A stretch of DNA of 64,000 nucleotides from Sphagnum compactum (GCA_965153455.1 OZ234503.1:9119118-9183117), one strand, 5' to 3'; positions 27,008 to 39,648 are shown, counted from the stretch's first letter. Translations and numbers: made by a program. The notes: a model not told the origin generated them from the letters alone.

Positions 27008-28236
27008 ATGGATACAGTGGAAAGAGGACAACTATCTTTGAGAAAAGCTAACAAGTTTTGGCACATACTAGTCACATCCCTTTCAGATCACTTGAATGGG
27101 AGACAAGATCAAGAAAGCAAGGGTCACAAGGTGTGCTCACAAACCAAGAGGATGAAATGCTTGTGGCCTGGATTTTGTGAATGTAAAAATGTGGGCTTTG
27201 AGTCACCTTGCATCAACTCAAAATGAAAGTAGCAAAATTGACACAAACTAGGCCCACCCCTTTCAAGAACGGAATTCAAGGGAATTATTGGTGGCACCGA
27301 TTCAAATGTCGACATCTAAGGCTAAATTTTTGACTTGTTGAAGGATTGGATGTTTACAAAGGACACGGCCTCACATGTCAATCATGCAACATTTTTTACC
27401 AAAATCTACAAACATTCTGTACACAACACAAATATAGCCCTGATCACATTTGGAATTCAAATGAGACATGAATCCAAGTAGGGCGATAGTTAGGGGCAAG
27501 AGTATTGGCAAGAAAAGGTTCCATTCAAGTTTACAACACCATTCCAAGGTCTAGGGAATGGTTAATGGTGAATTGTGTTGTTAATGCAGTAGGAGACTAC
27601 CTACCAAGTTTCTACATCTTTAGAGGTGAACGGATCAGGGATGACTACATCGAATTATGCAAGGTAGGTACATGTATGGCAATGCAAACCAAGGCATGGA
27701 TGACATCTTTCCTTTTAAAAGAATTTATGTCATTTTTCAAGAAGTCAATTCATGGTGAGATTTCTTAATCCAATTGACATCTCCTAATTCTAGACAGTCA
27801 TGGATCACATGTTACGCTAAAAGCAATTGCACAAGCATAGGAGTTTGGTTTAGATATGGTCACCTTGCTAGTTCACACATTTCATGCTCTACAACCCCTA
27901 GATGTAAGTTGCTTCAAGCCATTCAAAACTACCTTCAAGAAAAAAAAAGTCAATGCAATGGTCAAGAATAGTCATTGTGAACCAAACAAATGCACATTAA
28001 CTAGTAGGGTAGACAAGAGCTTGGACCAATCATTATCCAAAAAAAATATCAAAAGTGGGTTTAAGGTTATAGGAATCCGGCTTCTGAATCCAAAGGCAAT
28101 GGATCACAAGACCAAGCCATCTAAAGTTTTTACACATCAACATTTACAAACATTTCAAATGGAGACAGTGAGGATTCTAATGATACAACTAATTGGCAAG
28201 AGCAGTGGGGAGAAAATGGAGTTGCTACACAATTGA
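27008..28236 (+). pseudogene. Dead pogo/Tigger-like DDE transposase
   Basis: The N-terminal helix-turn-helix part is readable at 27008-27120 (LSLRKANKFW, TSLSDHLNG) and GVLTNQEDEMLVAW follows in another frame. From 27244 to 28236 one frame holds the rest: RPTPFKNGIQGNYWWHRF, then REWLMVNCVVNAVGDYLPSF, the DDE motif region LLILDSHGSHVTL, HALQPLDVSCFKPFK, and a tail. The frame carries six stops (27331, 27469, 27487, 27766, 27775, 27838) and no frameshift after 27244. Terminal inverted repeats were not identified. Family assignment rests on the DSHGSH, HALQPLDV and SLSDHLNG motifs of plant pogo/Tigger-type transposases. Confidence 0.9.
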
Positions 28237-29590
28237 TGAACATAATAACAAAATCATAAAAGCTTGAAACTCCAAAAGTAGATGAACATGAACAATCAAA
28301 TGTGAGGTATTACGTGGAGGAACTTAGGAGCCCTACTCCTATAGATGCAAATGGGCAAACAAAAATGATCTATGATCTTAGTACTAATGTAAATGGACCT
28401 ACAATTGAAGTGTAACAAGTTCGTCATCCTATAGTAGCAACCCAGGAACCAATATCTTTTACAAATTTACTCTCCTTGTCACATTTGCCGACAAGGAAAA
28501 CATGAGGGAAAGAACCGTTAATGGACTATATCTAGTCATATGTAGTAACATCAAATGAATACTCTAGCATTTTGCAACAAAAAGCCTTAACCGAGGAAGC
28601 AACAAAAGTAATAAAATAACAAAAAAGAAAGAGGAGGATAAAAAGGTCTAATGAGTTGTTGATTACTTTATTATGGCTGAAAGAACATCTTAGAGGCTAC
28701 TAGATAAGCGAACAAAGGCAATGTTCAATGCAAATTGGTCTACAATTGTTGTAAAATAAGCTAGAAATAGGTTTCATAGAAATTTTGCAGCATTACACCA
28801 AAATGCATCTTAATTCACTATGGGTTTCATTAGATTTTGAATGAATTTGAACATTTTTACCATGGTGAAATTAGTCAACCCCCCAACTGAACAAGGACTA
28901 GCTGTTATGGACAATGAATTGGTCCATTAGTACCTAGTGAAACAAGGTTATTTTCAAATGAAAAATAAATTTACCAAGCCATTGCACTTGCTAGTTAGTT
29001 AACTAGGCAACATGAAAATCAATTAAATTTAAATTATTTAATATTTAATGTAATATTTAATATTATTAATAATTTCATGATTTTAGCTTATGAATTATTG
29101 ACACATGTCACTACCTATGTTAGGTTAAACCAACCTAGGCCATGTAATCAACCTAAGTAAGCACCTACTTTAAATAACTACATAGGAGAATATTCGGTCA
29201 ACTTACCATTGTTGACCACAAACACACCATTTCTGAAGTTTGATCCTTTGACCTCTACAATGGAGGCAAACACCCCTACCATCAAAGCAGCACACTAGTT
29301 GTGATAATGTGTTATATTGCATTCTATTTATGAAATACTTTATTTTAAACATTATAAAAACAAAAACTTTGAAAATTCATATCCTATTGATATTTTGTCC
29401 AAATGAAATGATTAAAGTTTAATTCAAAAGCTTTTTCAATAATGTACCTAATTACATTTATTTCATTTTGAAAGTGTAAAATCATTTGAATAATTTTTTT
29501 TTGAATATAACTATTCAATAACATTTCAATTACCATTCTTTTTTTTAAAATAAATGTTTAATAAATGGATACTAATATAATAATATTACC
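28237..29590. other. AT-rich DNA, no gene seen
   Basis: Only short random open frames are present. Part may be the 3' end of the transposon to its left. Confidence 0.45.
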
Positions 29591-30085
29591 TATGTTATGC
29601 TACTTTCAGTTATTTTAGGGCTACTTTTCATTGTTCTTTCACTTTACATTGTTTATGGTTATTTATGGTTATTCTCATTTTTTTGGTTATTTTTAATTAT
29701 TTCATCCTAGGTTAATTTTGGTTATTCTAAACTATTTCATCTTAGGTTATTTTTAACCATGGTGGTTATTGGTGGTTATTCTATTGGTGACTATTAATGT
29801 ATTTTATTAATGGATATTGGCTATTATTAATGGTTATTATATTATAAATTATTGTTAGATATTATAAATTATATTATCATAGGTTATCATAGGATAAAAT
29901 ATTTAAAAATCCTGAATTTCGAAGTTATTTTATCGTAGGTTATCCTAAATTATTTTTCATAAGCTATTATTAACTATTCTAGGTTATTTTACTTTAAGTT
30001 ATTATATTATATTTTAAATTATTTTAAATTTTTATACTTAAGTTAAAATAACTTATAATAACATAAAGTAGAATGACCTTGAATA
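29590..30085. repeat. Low-complexity GGTTATT-rich block
   Basis: The block is built from diverged GGTTATT/TTATT/ATTATAAATT words, for example GGTTATTTATGGTTATT and GGTGGTTATTGGTGGTTATT, with the complementary word AATAACCT near its right end. It has no open frame. Confidence 0.7.
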
Positions 30086-30099
30086 ACCTATCATAGTTT

Positions 30100-30340
30100 A
30101 AGGAGATGATCACCGAGAAGGGAACAACCAAAACTAGGAAGAGGTCGGTAGTTCAAGGAGACGATCACTAGGAAGGGGAAGACAAAAACCAAGAAGAGGG
30201 CGGCAGAGCTCAAAGAAACAATCATCAGGAAGGGGACGACCAAAACCAGGAAGAAGACGATTACCATGGAAGGGGATGAACAAGACCAGGAAAAGGGCGA
30301 CAAAGCTCAAGGAGTTGTATCACCAAGAAGAAGATGAATT
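30100..30340. repeat. ~57-bp tandem repeat, about four units
   Basis: Units start at 30100, 30155, 30212 and about 30269, with a partial one at 30309. The shared phrase is roughly AAGGAGACGATCAC, GGAAGGGGACGA, CCAAAACCAGGAAGAGGGCG. One unit is shortened. Purine-rich open frames here are a product of the repeat, not evidence of a gene. Confidence 0.8.
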
Positions 30341-33300
30341 CCACAAGGAAGGGGACGAACTATTCCAAGACAAGCGCCAAACCTTAAAAATTACCATATA
30401 TCATCATCGAAAGAAGACAATTGGAAGAAGAATAGGAGCTCACCAACACACAACTTTCTCGCACACCACACTTGCACACAAAGCACAAGAGGAGTGAGAA
30501 CTTTCATCCAATGCATTGAACCAAAAAAAAAATAGTCTTGGAAAAGGGACAAAAATTGTTGCAAACATTGAGCGGCCATGCCAAGAAGCGAAGTGGGAAC
30601 ACACGTTTAATCAAACCAACTATAGAAAGATCCTAGTGTGAACCCCAAACCCTAACAGGTGGCGTTGCTTGGTTTTTTTAGGGTTAATACTCAAACATGC
30701 CTTTGCCCATAACCATAGATTTTTATCACCATTTTCTTGGGAGATCTAGACCAATGGATTATTGGAACCATTTTTACAAAAAGAATAAATTGGTTTTCAG
30801 TTTCATCCAATTCATCTATAAGTGAAAGTTCATTCATTTTCCAAATACTAAACATGCAATTACAAGGTGCAATGTGTTTGTGAATGGGGTTGGCAAGTGT
30901 TTGTTATGTTTTTTTCCAACAAATGTAACCCACGGGCATTTAGGGAGGCATATCTTAGCATATCTCCACCAAATCACCGATCTAGGTTGCTATAGGTGTG
31001 CCCAGAGATGGGCCACATTTTGTTTTTAGACCTCATGACGAAAAAAATGTTGGCCAATGCACCACATTTAATTTAATCCTTATATGTTTGATTACCGGCA
31101 TGTCTACCCTAGAGGTTCAAGCATGATGGAAGCCTCCAAACATGTTGATGCTAGTGAAGGCGTGTTTTACTTCTTATTGTGGTGTGTAAGCTTTCCCCAT
31201 GTGAGCCCATGAAGTGAAGGGGTATCGTTCTTTAGTACTTATGTTAATGAAATTCAAACAATCAATGGACCTTGAATCCTTGGGTGGACTTTCCACAATA
31301 GAGAGGGAAATCCTCTACTATCTCCAAATGTCACCTAAACAATGCCAAGAAGATGTTGAAACATTCATTAAACCTTTCATTTTAGTTTTATAGATTGTGG
31401 ATAAGATGTTGAGAAGTTGTTAAATCTATCATGTTAGTTTTATGCATTGGTCTTTGAAGCATGAATGTGTGTCCTTGTAGTTGTTTTCAATTGTGAGTTG
31501 AAGTAGATGGTTGCAAAGTATGGTGTAATACTTAGGAATTAAGCTACTTATAAAGGGATCGATTTTGTGATATCAAGATTTGAGAATTAATCTAGTGAAG
31601 AAATTTAAGCTCATTGCACATGCAAACATGAACTTCAATTTCTTCATTAGATTAATCATTAGTTGTACTTTGACTTGGTAAGCATCTTCTTGCAACCTTT
31701 TGCCCAACTCCAGCTAACTTACTATTGTGCACATTCAAAGCACTTTCTTGTAGACTTTTCATGTGCATTGAATCTCAACAATTCACTTCACATAATCATG
31801 TTCATATTTTTTGAACTTTTCATTAATATTTTGTGTTAGAATTTTGTATATGTGCATATTTTCTGTAAAAAGTTTCCTTGCATTCTTTCTTATGAAAACT
31901 ATTCACTAATGCCCCTAAGAGTTACCATTTGATAGACAAATTTGAATGATTAGAATTAATTGACTAATCATTAAAAATTTCATTCACATGTGTTAATTCC
32001 TTGTTTCACATTTGATTTTTTTGACAATGTGTCAATAAATGAAATGTCAAAACCTTAATGGGCTAATAATCCAATAAATGTAGTCAAATGAACAAATGAT
32101 GAAAATTAAGGATCAAGTTGTAATTATGTACATGAAAATTAAAAGATTGATGGTCTTGGAAATGATTTTGAGTCCAACATCATGGGCATGTAAATAATGT
32201 ACAATCATCTTACATAATTAATTATCAGCAATATTTTCATAATAATTTAAAACATTAAAATGCCAACCAATCTCCTAGTTCAAATATAGGGCTCTTGATT
32301 TTTAAAAAGCAAAGAAATTCTGGTATAATTCACAATCTCAAATTTCATTCATTTCAAAAAAATTATATGTCAATTAATGCTACTAACTATATTTTGAAGT
32401 ATGTTAGCTAGTTTTTTGACAACTCAAAAGGATCCAAAATGTGAACCAAATAGTATAAATTGATGTTGTGTGGTTATTTGATTATTTGGATATTCAAAAA
32501 CCAAGGAACCTTTAGTTTCAATTTTTTGAAAATTTTCCAATTCAAAGAACTTATTCGGTTCTAAATTATTTTAAATGTCAATAATGAAGGTTTAGTATGG
32601 GACCAATTCTTTTTAAAACAAAAAAGAATCTAGATATATTATTAAGAAATTAACTTAAAGAACTTTACAATGTTTGAACATTTGCAACAAGTATGATTTA
32701 GTTTTTTGAATTAGCAAATTATTTGTGTAGGAATGTTTGTTGTTTGAATGCAAGAACTTTGATGCACATTACCCACCAAACACATGTAGTGACCCAATAT
32801 AATTCCATTTGCATCTATCTTAAAGTGCATTAATTCTAATAACTTTGATGAACATTTGGGGGTTTTAGAATGAAGGATCCTTCCAACATTCTTTCAAGCT
32901 CTTTTGAAAAAGACAAAAGGTTTGATTGTCATGATGCATAGATGTAATATCTAAGGGTTAACAATCACTACTAAAGAATTTAGTTAGGTCCAAACAAGAG
33001 TGTGTTTAATTGGCTAAATGATAGTGATGCATCTCAAATAACCAAACAATGTAATTCAAATGAAAAAAATCATGCTTGACTTTAAAATAAAGGAGGGATA
33101 TTGACAATAGGGTTTGACAATGGATAATGAGTTTTAGGGTTTAAGGTTATTTTGAGCAAGGAAGATTTGGAATTCAACATGAAAGATGGAAGATGTAACA
33201 AAACATGATTCAAAGTATAAAATCAATGAAATCATATAACATTTAATTTGTAGTGAAAAAACTTTCATGAGTTTGAATCTAGAGTGTAGGGTTGAAGGAT

Positions 33301-34279
33301 GAGAGAGACACACAATAGGCATGCTTATTACTAAAATATAAGCACATCAGAAGTGAGCCACTTTAAGAAAAAAATGGTAATGTATAACGAGTACAATAGT
33401 GTATAATGATATTTTTTTGGTGACAATCTTTTGGCAATCCTAAATTGAAATGAAAAACTTCGAAATGTGCATGACTACTTTTTGTAATTCAAAGTTCATT
33501 TTAAATCAAAATTAACTTTAATCCAACGGTCAAATTAAGGGGATTAAATACATTCAATGTACATACTATATATAACATGCAATTTTTTATTGTTCATAGG
33601 TTGTTATATTACGTGACATGTTCCATTAACAAGGGAAAACAAAATGGAAAAACATTTATGCCCAGTTCAATGATCTACCCCTTTTTCGTTTGACATGCTT
33701 CTTTCATTAAAATATTAAATACTAAAGTTTTTATGGCCTACCAACATTGAAAAATCATGATTTTAACCAAAGTTTTTTAATGAAAGTAATAATTTTCAAA
33801 AAAATTGGTGGATTATCTTTTTTGATAAAAATTTCATTCTTCACCTAAAATTTCATACAAAAAATCACCTATAACTTCACTTTTGAAATATATTTCTCAT
33901 TTTTCTTGCTTTATGACGAATATTATTTTGGTTCAAATATATTTATCACATACAAAATTTTCATCTTTTGCTGAATTTTTTTGAAAAATTGATTAACAAA
34001 GTTTCAAACATTTTGAAATTTGCCTAAAGTTCACAATATTGTCATCAAGTTTGACATCAAGTTTGATCTATACATCTTGTCAAAATTTTGAGATGCAAAA
34101 AATTATATTATGTGACAACAATTTTGGGAGACTTGCGTCTGTTTATGCTCACCATGAAAATCCTTACACGTTGGATGCCTTTGAAATTTCTCATAGAAAA
34201 GAGCAATGCAAACCAAAAACCAAAAGAGACGTAGAAATCCACATATCTCTCCTTCATAGTCTACTAGTTGATGAAGTTC
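30341..34279. other. AT-rich intergenic DNA
   Basis: About 4 kb with no recognisable gene, RNA or transposon protein. Confidence 0.5.
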
Positions 34280-34800
34280 AAAAGGGGGATTTTTGAAGTC
34301 AAGTCTTTAAAAAGTTGCAACAACTCTTGGTACCTAGAGTATAAATAGGAGGATGTTGCAACACAACAACCCAATCATCCATATCTTCCCCTTTATATAA
34401 AGCTCAAACTCTTTCCTTCAACTGTGACTTTATGCCATGCCCATGGTTCAACATATGGCACAAGCTCTCCAAAACACGAGATGCCAACAACTAAAGAACA
34501 AGGTGTTCTTAGTAGCTACCCGAACTGTTTTTCACAAAAACTTGCAATAATTTCAGCTTAGTGGTTCTTTAGTGTGCGAGGTTCCCTCACAAAATCACCT
34601 CCAGAGGTTCATTATGGGAAGCTTTTTTTATTCTTCCCCCTTCAATGGGTAAGTGCGTTTATACTTGGATATATAACCACTTTTTTGTATCATTTCCATA
34701 GTCCCAGCTATGCGAATGAGTGCCCTTTTTATCTTGTCTGTTAAGGAGACTTGGAATAAAAAGCATGAATTTAGCCCCCAACCAAAAAAAACCAAAACAT
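34280..34800 (+). other. Possible solo LTR-like stretch
   Basis: A purine tract AAAAGGGGGA (34280-34289) is followed by TG at 34294, then a good TATA box (TATAAATA, 34340-34347) with TATATAA further on. This resembles a polypurine tract next to a 3' LTR, but no second LTR or end duplication was found and the TATA lies close to the presumed edge. It could equally be a stray promoter. Confidence 0.25.
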
Positions 34801-34854
34801 TAAGCACTTGAAGAAATTGAATAAATGTATTTGGAGGGCACCTTATATATCCAT

Positions 34855-34887
34855 GAATATCCCTCCTAATAAAGAGGAGGGATATTC
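34855..34887. repeat. Perfect 13-bp inverted repeat
   Basis: GAATATCCCTCCT (34855-34867) and its exact complement (34875-34887) flank a 7-nt loop. The right flank repeats part of the motif (GGAGAGATATT). Confidence 0.8.
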
Positions 34888-36362
34888 CATCTACTCCATA
34901 AGAGGAGGAGAGATATTAAGCCTACTTGTAGATGTAAGATCCCTCCCACTCTTAAGGAGTACCTAGGTGTAAGAATGTGCCCTTTCGCACGCCTCGCGCT
35001 GTGGGAACGTTTAGGTTCATGATAACCTTTGTCTTGTACTTTGCGAGATGTAACACCCACAAGTGGGGAACATCCCCAAAATGTGAGGCCAGACTCAGCT
35101 GTCGCCTTGTCCTAGGTCCCTTCTCTTGTGAAGGTCCTTAACCTAGGGCTTTACCCTACACAAAAAACCATCAAGAAACTTGAAGAGAGAAAAAGAAAGA
35201 TGTGTTTTTGGAATGCCCAAGAGACACAGCTCTTCCCTACCAAAACAAGCCCACCCATTCACTCTAAAGAAACCCTTCACTGAATTCAATTCTATCCCTA
35301 AAATGTCCATATTCCAATCCTTCCCTTCACCCAACCTTCTTCTTCTCCTCTCTCTCTCTCTCTCTTCCCTCTCTCAGAAATGTCTCTTTAAGAATACACA
35401 TTTGGAAACAACTTGTTCATGCAAAAAATTGCATTTCATTGTTGTGGGCAATTAATTGCAGATGATCATCAAATTGCCAACAAAAACAAAAACAACAAGA
35501 ACAACACCACTGCCACCATCATCCCTCCTCTATTATACTAGACCCCAAGTCAGCTGGGCTCTGGACCACTATATAACCTGGGCTTGTGAAAATCATGCTG
35601 GAAGGACATGAGGCCGTTGTGTTTTTCATTGTTCTTCTTGCAATTTGTTTGTTAGGAAACTGAGTACAAGGTACACTACTGTTGTAACCCTGCTTTTGGG
35701 TGAATTTTAACTACCACAATGAGGAATTGTTGCAAAACATGATGATGATGATGATGATGCCTAGTTTCATGACCAGTTTCATAAAATACTTGTTCACAAA
35801 TTTTACAATTGTAACCTCATGATGCATAGTCCCTATGAAACTGGTTACAAACCGGTAATAAGCTTTACAAGTATTGTATGACATCTGTGTACAATATATG
35901 TTGTGTGTAAGATGCAGCAGCTGCTGATCACATTGGCAGGGGGCGAAGAAGAAAGAAATTGGGTTTCAAGAAGTACTTGGGAAGTAGTTTTGGTGGACAT
36001 TCTTGCTTCTGGAGCACAAGCCTTGGAGCATCATCCCCATTGAAGTAAATACATAACCTTATCTCATGAGCACTGAATTCATCTCCGAAAGCATCTCACT
36101 TACAAGTAAGTGTGTATTTGTATGTGTTGCACATGTTGCAAAACTCAGCTCTGGCTCTTAGAGATTCGGGTATATGACTTTTATGCGAGGTTCTGTTTTT
36201 CTTTTGTTTTTGTTTTTGTTTTTTTGAAAGGGGGGGAGGAAGGGGGATTTGGATTTTCTCAAATGTTTCAGGAAAAAGAAGAGGGATTTGATTTCATTGA
36301 ATATCAATAAATTAATAAATATTCTGCTGGGATTATAAATCTCTGCTGCAGAATGTGATCAC
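34888..36362. other. Upstream region of the poly-Q gene
   Basis: Contains a CT microsatellite near 35345-35365, a GAT/ATG triplet run near 35740-35760, and polypyrimidine tracts near 36195-36225. No coding frame is convincing. It probably holds the promoter and 5' UTR of the gene at 36418. Confidence 0.45.
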
Positions 36363-36467
36363 ATGATCATGGACACAACGTCTACTAGTGCTTCAGAGGA
36401 GGTGCCATGCTGTAGAAATGGATTCAGCTGGAGCTGCTCCTCCAAGGAAAATTTCGGTGAGCAGTAG
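36363..36467 (+). other. Overlapping upstream ORF
   Basis: ATG at 36363 opens a 34-codon frame that ends at TAG 36465-36467, past the main ATG at 36418 and in a different frame. If transcribed together, it would reduce initiation at the main start. A GTGAGC sequence at 36457 could alternatively be a splice donor. Confidence 0.5.
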
Positions 36468-38268
36468 TAGTAAAGAAGCAGCAGTCACAACAACACCTTC
36501 CATCTCCTCCTCTTCGCGAAGGGGACGTGCAGTGTCAACAGCAGTATGTCATTGGTCTGAATACAGAATCCCGAGGGGTGTACTTCTGGAAAGAGTACGC
36601 TCCGAAAAGTTACCTGTAGTGGATCAGTTGGTGTCACAGCAGCAGCAGCAACTGCCAAATGATAATGATCATCAGTCTACTCTGAACTTGCTGGAGCAAC
36701 AACAACAACAACAACAACAGCTGCAGCAGCAGCAGCATGTTGTCAATCCATCACACTCCTCCAGCTCCTCCTCCCAATTGCTAAAGATTGAGGAGCAACA
36801 GAAGAAGAAGAATTCTGGCAGGAGTCAATCTTACACTCAATTATTGACTTACTGTACTGTGTGTGGGAGTCCAGGACATCTTGGGTATGAGTGTCACCAT
36901 GGCCATATACTTCAAAGACCCGTATACTACAGAGAAAGCTCTTCAGGTGTAAATACGAGTCTAAGTAGGCGAAACTCTTCTAGATCATCCAACAACACTC
37001 AGCAGCATATGACTGACATAAATTCCTCCTCCTCCTCCTCCTCCAGCAATGAAGTCCATACTAAGAAAGATGCTGGTGGTGGTGGTCATGTGGAACAAAA
37101 TGGAATTACCAAAGACAACAGAATCATCTCTTCAAAAGACTCAATGTCAGCAGCAGCAGCAATGGCAGTGGCAGCAGCAGCGGTGACCATTCAAGTGGGT
37201 AGGGTGCCACGTTGTGCCACCAATCTTGAAGGTGCTGCCACCATCTCAGGTATCACTGGAGATGATAACAGTTCAGTTGTCTGTCATCATCATGATGACC
37301 AAAACACTACAAATTTACTCAAAACAAACAACAACCCATCATCAAGTCCATCATCAGACTTCATTTCAACTGATCCAGTTGCCCAGTCTAGTGCCACAAC
37401 TCCAGACAATTGTGGTGTTGTTGAGAATTTACATAACAACAATGGATTGCAGGGGTCACATGCTGCTGTGACAAGCGATGATGATCGGAGCAGGGATGAC
37501 ACCACACTCCCAGTGCTGCATTCATCTGATGCAATTCCACAAGTGAATGTTATACAAAGTTCCCCACCACAAAACCAACCCAAACCAGCTAACCCTGGAG
37601 GAGGGGTACTAAGGTTGAAACATCCAGTAGCAAAACAAGGTGCCCAAGTGCATTTTCTTCTGAGAAGTCGAGCTACAGAGTGTCTGATGAGCAAGCCTAA
37701 AATCAAAGAAGAAGATGATGAAGATATGGCCATTGCTGCCACCACTGCTTCATGTCACAATCTTATACCTTCTTCTTTGTCACAGCTGCAGCAGCATCAG
37801 AATCACTGCTTCCAGCAGCCGCCTCAACTCCATGATGACTACTACTACTACTACAACAACTCCAAGGACAGAGTAGCAACAGTGTGTGGGACAGTGAATG
37901 GTGTGTTGACAACCATGTTGCTGGATACGGGTTCATCAATCTCGGCCATCACTAAGAGCTTTGCACAACAATTGCAGCTCAAGACATGGATGACAGGGGA
38001 CTTTCTTGTCATCAATCAGCAACAGCAGCAGCAGCAGCAACAGCAGGGATTTTTGAATGCTGAAACCATTGAAAAGTACCCTGAATGCTCGTGTTTAGTC
38101 ACATTGAAGATTGGGGATCATGAGATGTCTGAGGTGGAGCTCAATGTGTTACCAGCTCAAATGTACAATGTCACACTGGGGAAAAACTGGCTCAAACATC
38201 AGAAAGCAATTTGTGATTATGAACTTGATCTTTTGCAACTGCCAAGTCGGCTACTCTCCTGCTGTTGA
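36418..38268 (+). CDS. Poly-Q protein with CCHC zinc knuckle and retropepsin-like domain
   Basis: A single open frame of 616 codons from ATG 36418; an earlier in-frame GTG at 36388 is not a likely start. The N-terminus is basic and Ser-rich. Gln runs occur near residues 76-115 and 534-543, coded by mixed CAA and CAG. One zinc knuckle C-x2-C-x4-H-x4-C spans Cys146-Cys159 (CTVCGSPGHLGYEC). A long low-complexity middle rich in Ser, Asn and Ala follows. The C-terminal ~130 residues look like a retroviral-type aspartic protease: LLDTGSSISAI with Asp503, then a terminal strand pair (YNVTLGKNWL). CCHC plus protease is the Gag-Pro order of LTR retroelements, but no reverse transcriptase or integrase follows on this strand and no LTRs flank it. 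I infer a possible domesticated Gag-Pro gene; a retroelement fragment is the alternative. Confidence 0.75.
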   Translation: MDSAGAAPPRKISVSSSSKEAAVTTTPSISSSSRRGRAVSTAVCHWSEYRIPRGVLLERVRSEKLPVVDQLVSQQQQQLPNDNDHQSTLNLLEQQQQQQQQLQQQQHVVNPSHSSSSSSQLLKIEEQQKKKNSGRSQSYTQLLTYCTVCGSPGHLGYECHHGHILQRPVYYRESSSGVNTSLSRRNSSRSSNNTQQHMTDINSSSSSSSSNEVHTKKDAGGGGHVEQNGITKDNRIISSKDSMSAAAAMAVAAAAVTIQVGRVPRCATNLEGAATISGITGDDNSSVVCHHHDDQNTTNLLKTNNNPSSSPSSDFISTDPVAQSSATTPDNCGVVENLHNNNGLQGSHAAVTSDDDRSRDDTTLPVLHSSDAIPQVNVIQSSPPQNQPKPANPGGGVLRLKHPVAKQGAQVHFLLRSRATECLMSKPKIKEEDDEDMAIAATTASCHNLIPSSLSQLQQHQNHCFQQPPQLHDDYYYYYNNSKDRVATVCGTVNGVLTTMLLDTGSSISAITKSFAQQLQLKTWMTGDFLVINQQQQQQQQQQGFLNAETIEKYPECSCLVTLKIGDHEMSEVELNVLPAQMYNVTLGKNWLKHQKAICDYELDLLQLPSRLLSCC

Positions 38269-38549
38269 AGAAAGAGGCAAATAATTTTACTCTTGACTCC
38301 GGGGGGGTCATTCTGATATTCTGATATTCTCCAATACACACAATTCTAACTTGTAGAGAAATTTTCACGTAGATCATGGTGGCATTTGATGATTTTAAAC
38401 TGGGAATTTTTTAGGATGATTTTCACAGATGATGTTTGATGATTTGCTGGAAATCTTTGGATGATTTTTCAGATGTGGGTGGGTCTCAAATTTTTTAATC
38501 TTTTTCCATGTTTTTGAAGTGTCAATGGTCAGCATTCCAAGAGAACTAG

Positions 38550-39648
38550 TGTCACCAAAAAGAAAGGGGAAATACTTCTTTTTGGTGAAATACTTTCTTC
38601 ATTGTATAAACCCCAATGCTGAGCATACAGAGATTGATGTGTATTGCTGAAGTTTTACTGAGATAGAAAGATTTGCTTCAAATATTACTTCTTCATCAAA
38701 ATCCTTACAGACACCTAAATTATGTTGTCTTATTTCTATGGACCACAAAGGATCAATTTCACTCTTGATTTCCTCTCTAGGAGTCAACAGGTTGCTTCAT
38801 AGGAGTGGCAGCTCATACCCAACAACAGAAACCCCACAGAGACCAACTCAGCAACTTCACATGATTCCTCTCAGAGACTAGATAGAGATTCAGGGCAAGA
38901 TCAGTGAATAAAATATATTCTATTTTCCAGTATCCCCTTCCCAAAAGCCCCGGAGCTCCCACAATGTAGCAGGTACTCTCTCTTTAGGATGGAACACATT
39001 ACACACTCATCATCTCAAGATCCCCAAAGTCATCACACATAAGCTGCCACACAACCACTCCAGAATTCCTTGACACACTCATCATCTCTCTTGTGTCGGT
39101 GCCTACAAAAAACATGTAAGACCTCTAGACCTTTTCCTCACATTCTTGGCACAACGGAAGTTCAATCATCAGGGTTCTTATGATCCAACAGTCCTAATCA
39201 AGTTCTATTCCTAACTAATTATCACACCCAAAATCCAAATCCTCCACACACTTGCTAGTACTCCAGAAAGTCTAACAACTTAGCTTTCTTTCATCACCAA
39301 AAAGCTTTTGCTTATATTCTTCAGCCGACATCAAATATACTCTTCCCATCCTCATCCCTTCGCTCCCCAGAAATCTTCTTGTCAATCTCCTTGCAGAACC
39401 GTGATTCACACAACTCATGAAGAATTTTTATTGAGCAGCTGGGATTGCGCTCCATCACAGAAAGCAACTCACCAAGCTCCCTTCGCCATAACCTACAAAG
39501 CAACAAAACAAACCAAATACAAAAACAAATTAGAACAAATCCTTTAACGCCGTTGAATCACCGCGTCATTAGTAGTTTAGCCACTGAGTTGAATTAGGGT
39601 TTGCAGCCTTCATCCACAGAAAACATTTGACATTGTTTTTAGGTTACA
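38550..39648 (-). repeat. 3' LTR (left copy)
   Basis: It aligns with the right LTR from AAAGAAAGGGGAAATA to TTTTTAGGTTACA. An 18-bp insertion near 38573-38590 (AAATACTTCTTTTTGGTG) is absent from the other LTR. AGTGTCACC occurs just inside its left edge (38549-38557) and just after its right edge (39649-39657). Confidence 0.9.

Noticed and set aside
30276-30497. Charged 73-codon frame in the 30.1-30.5 kb repeat
   Set aside because: Purine-rich tandem repeat explains its length and composition.
36388-36417. Extension of the poly-Q frame to GTG at 36388
   Set aside because: GTG starts are rare in plant nuclear genes and an ATG lies 30 bp downstream.
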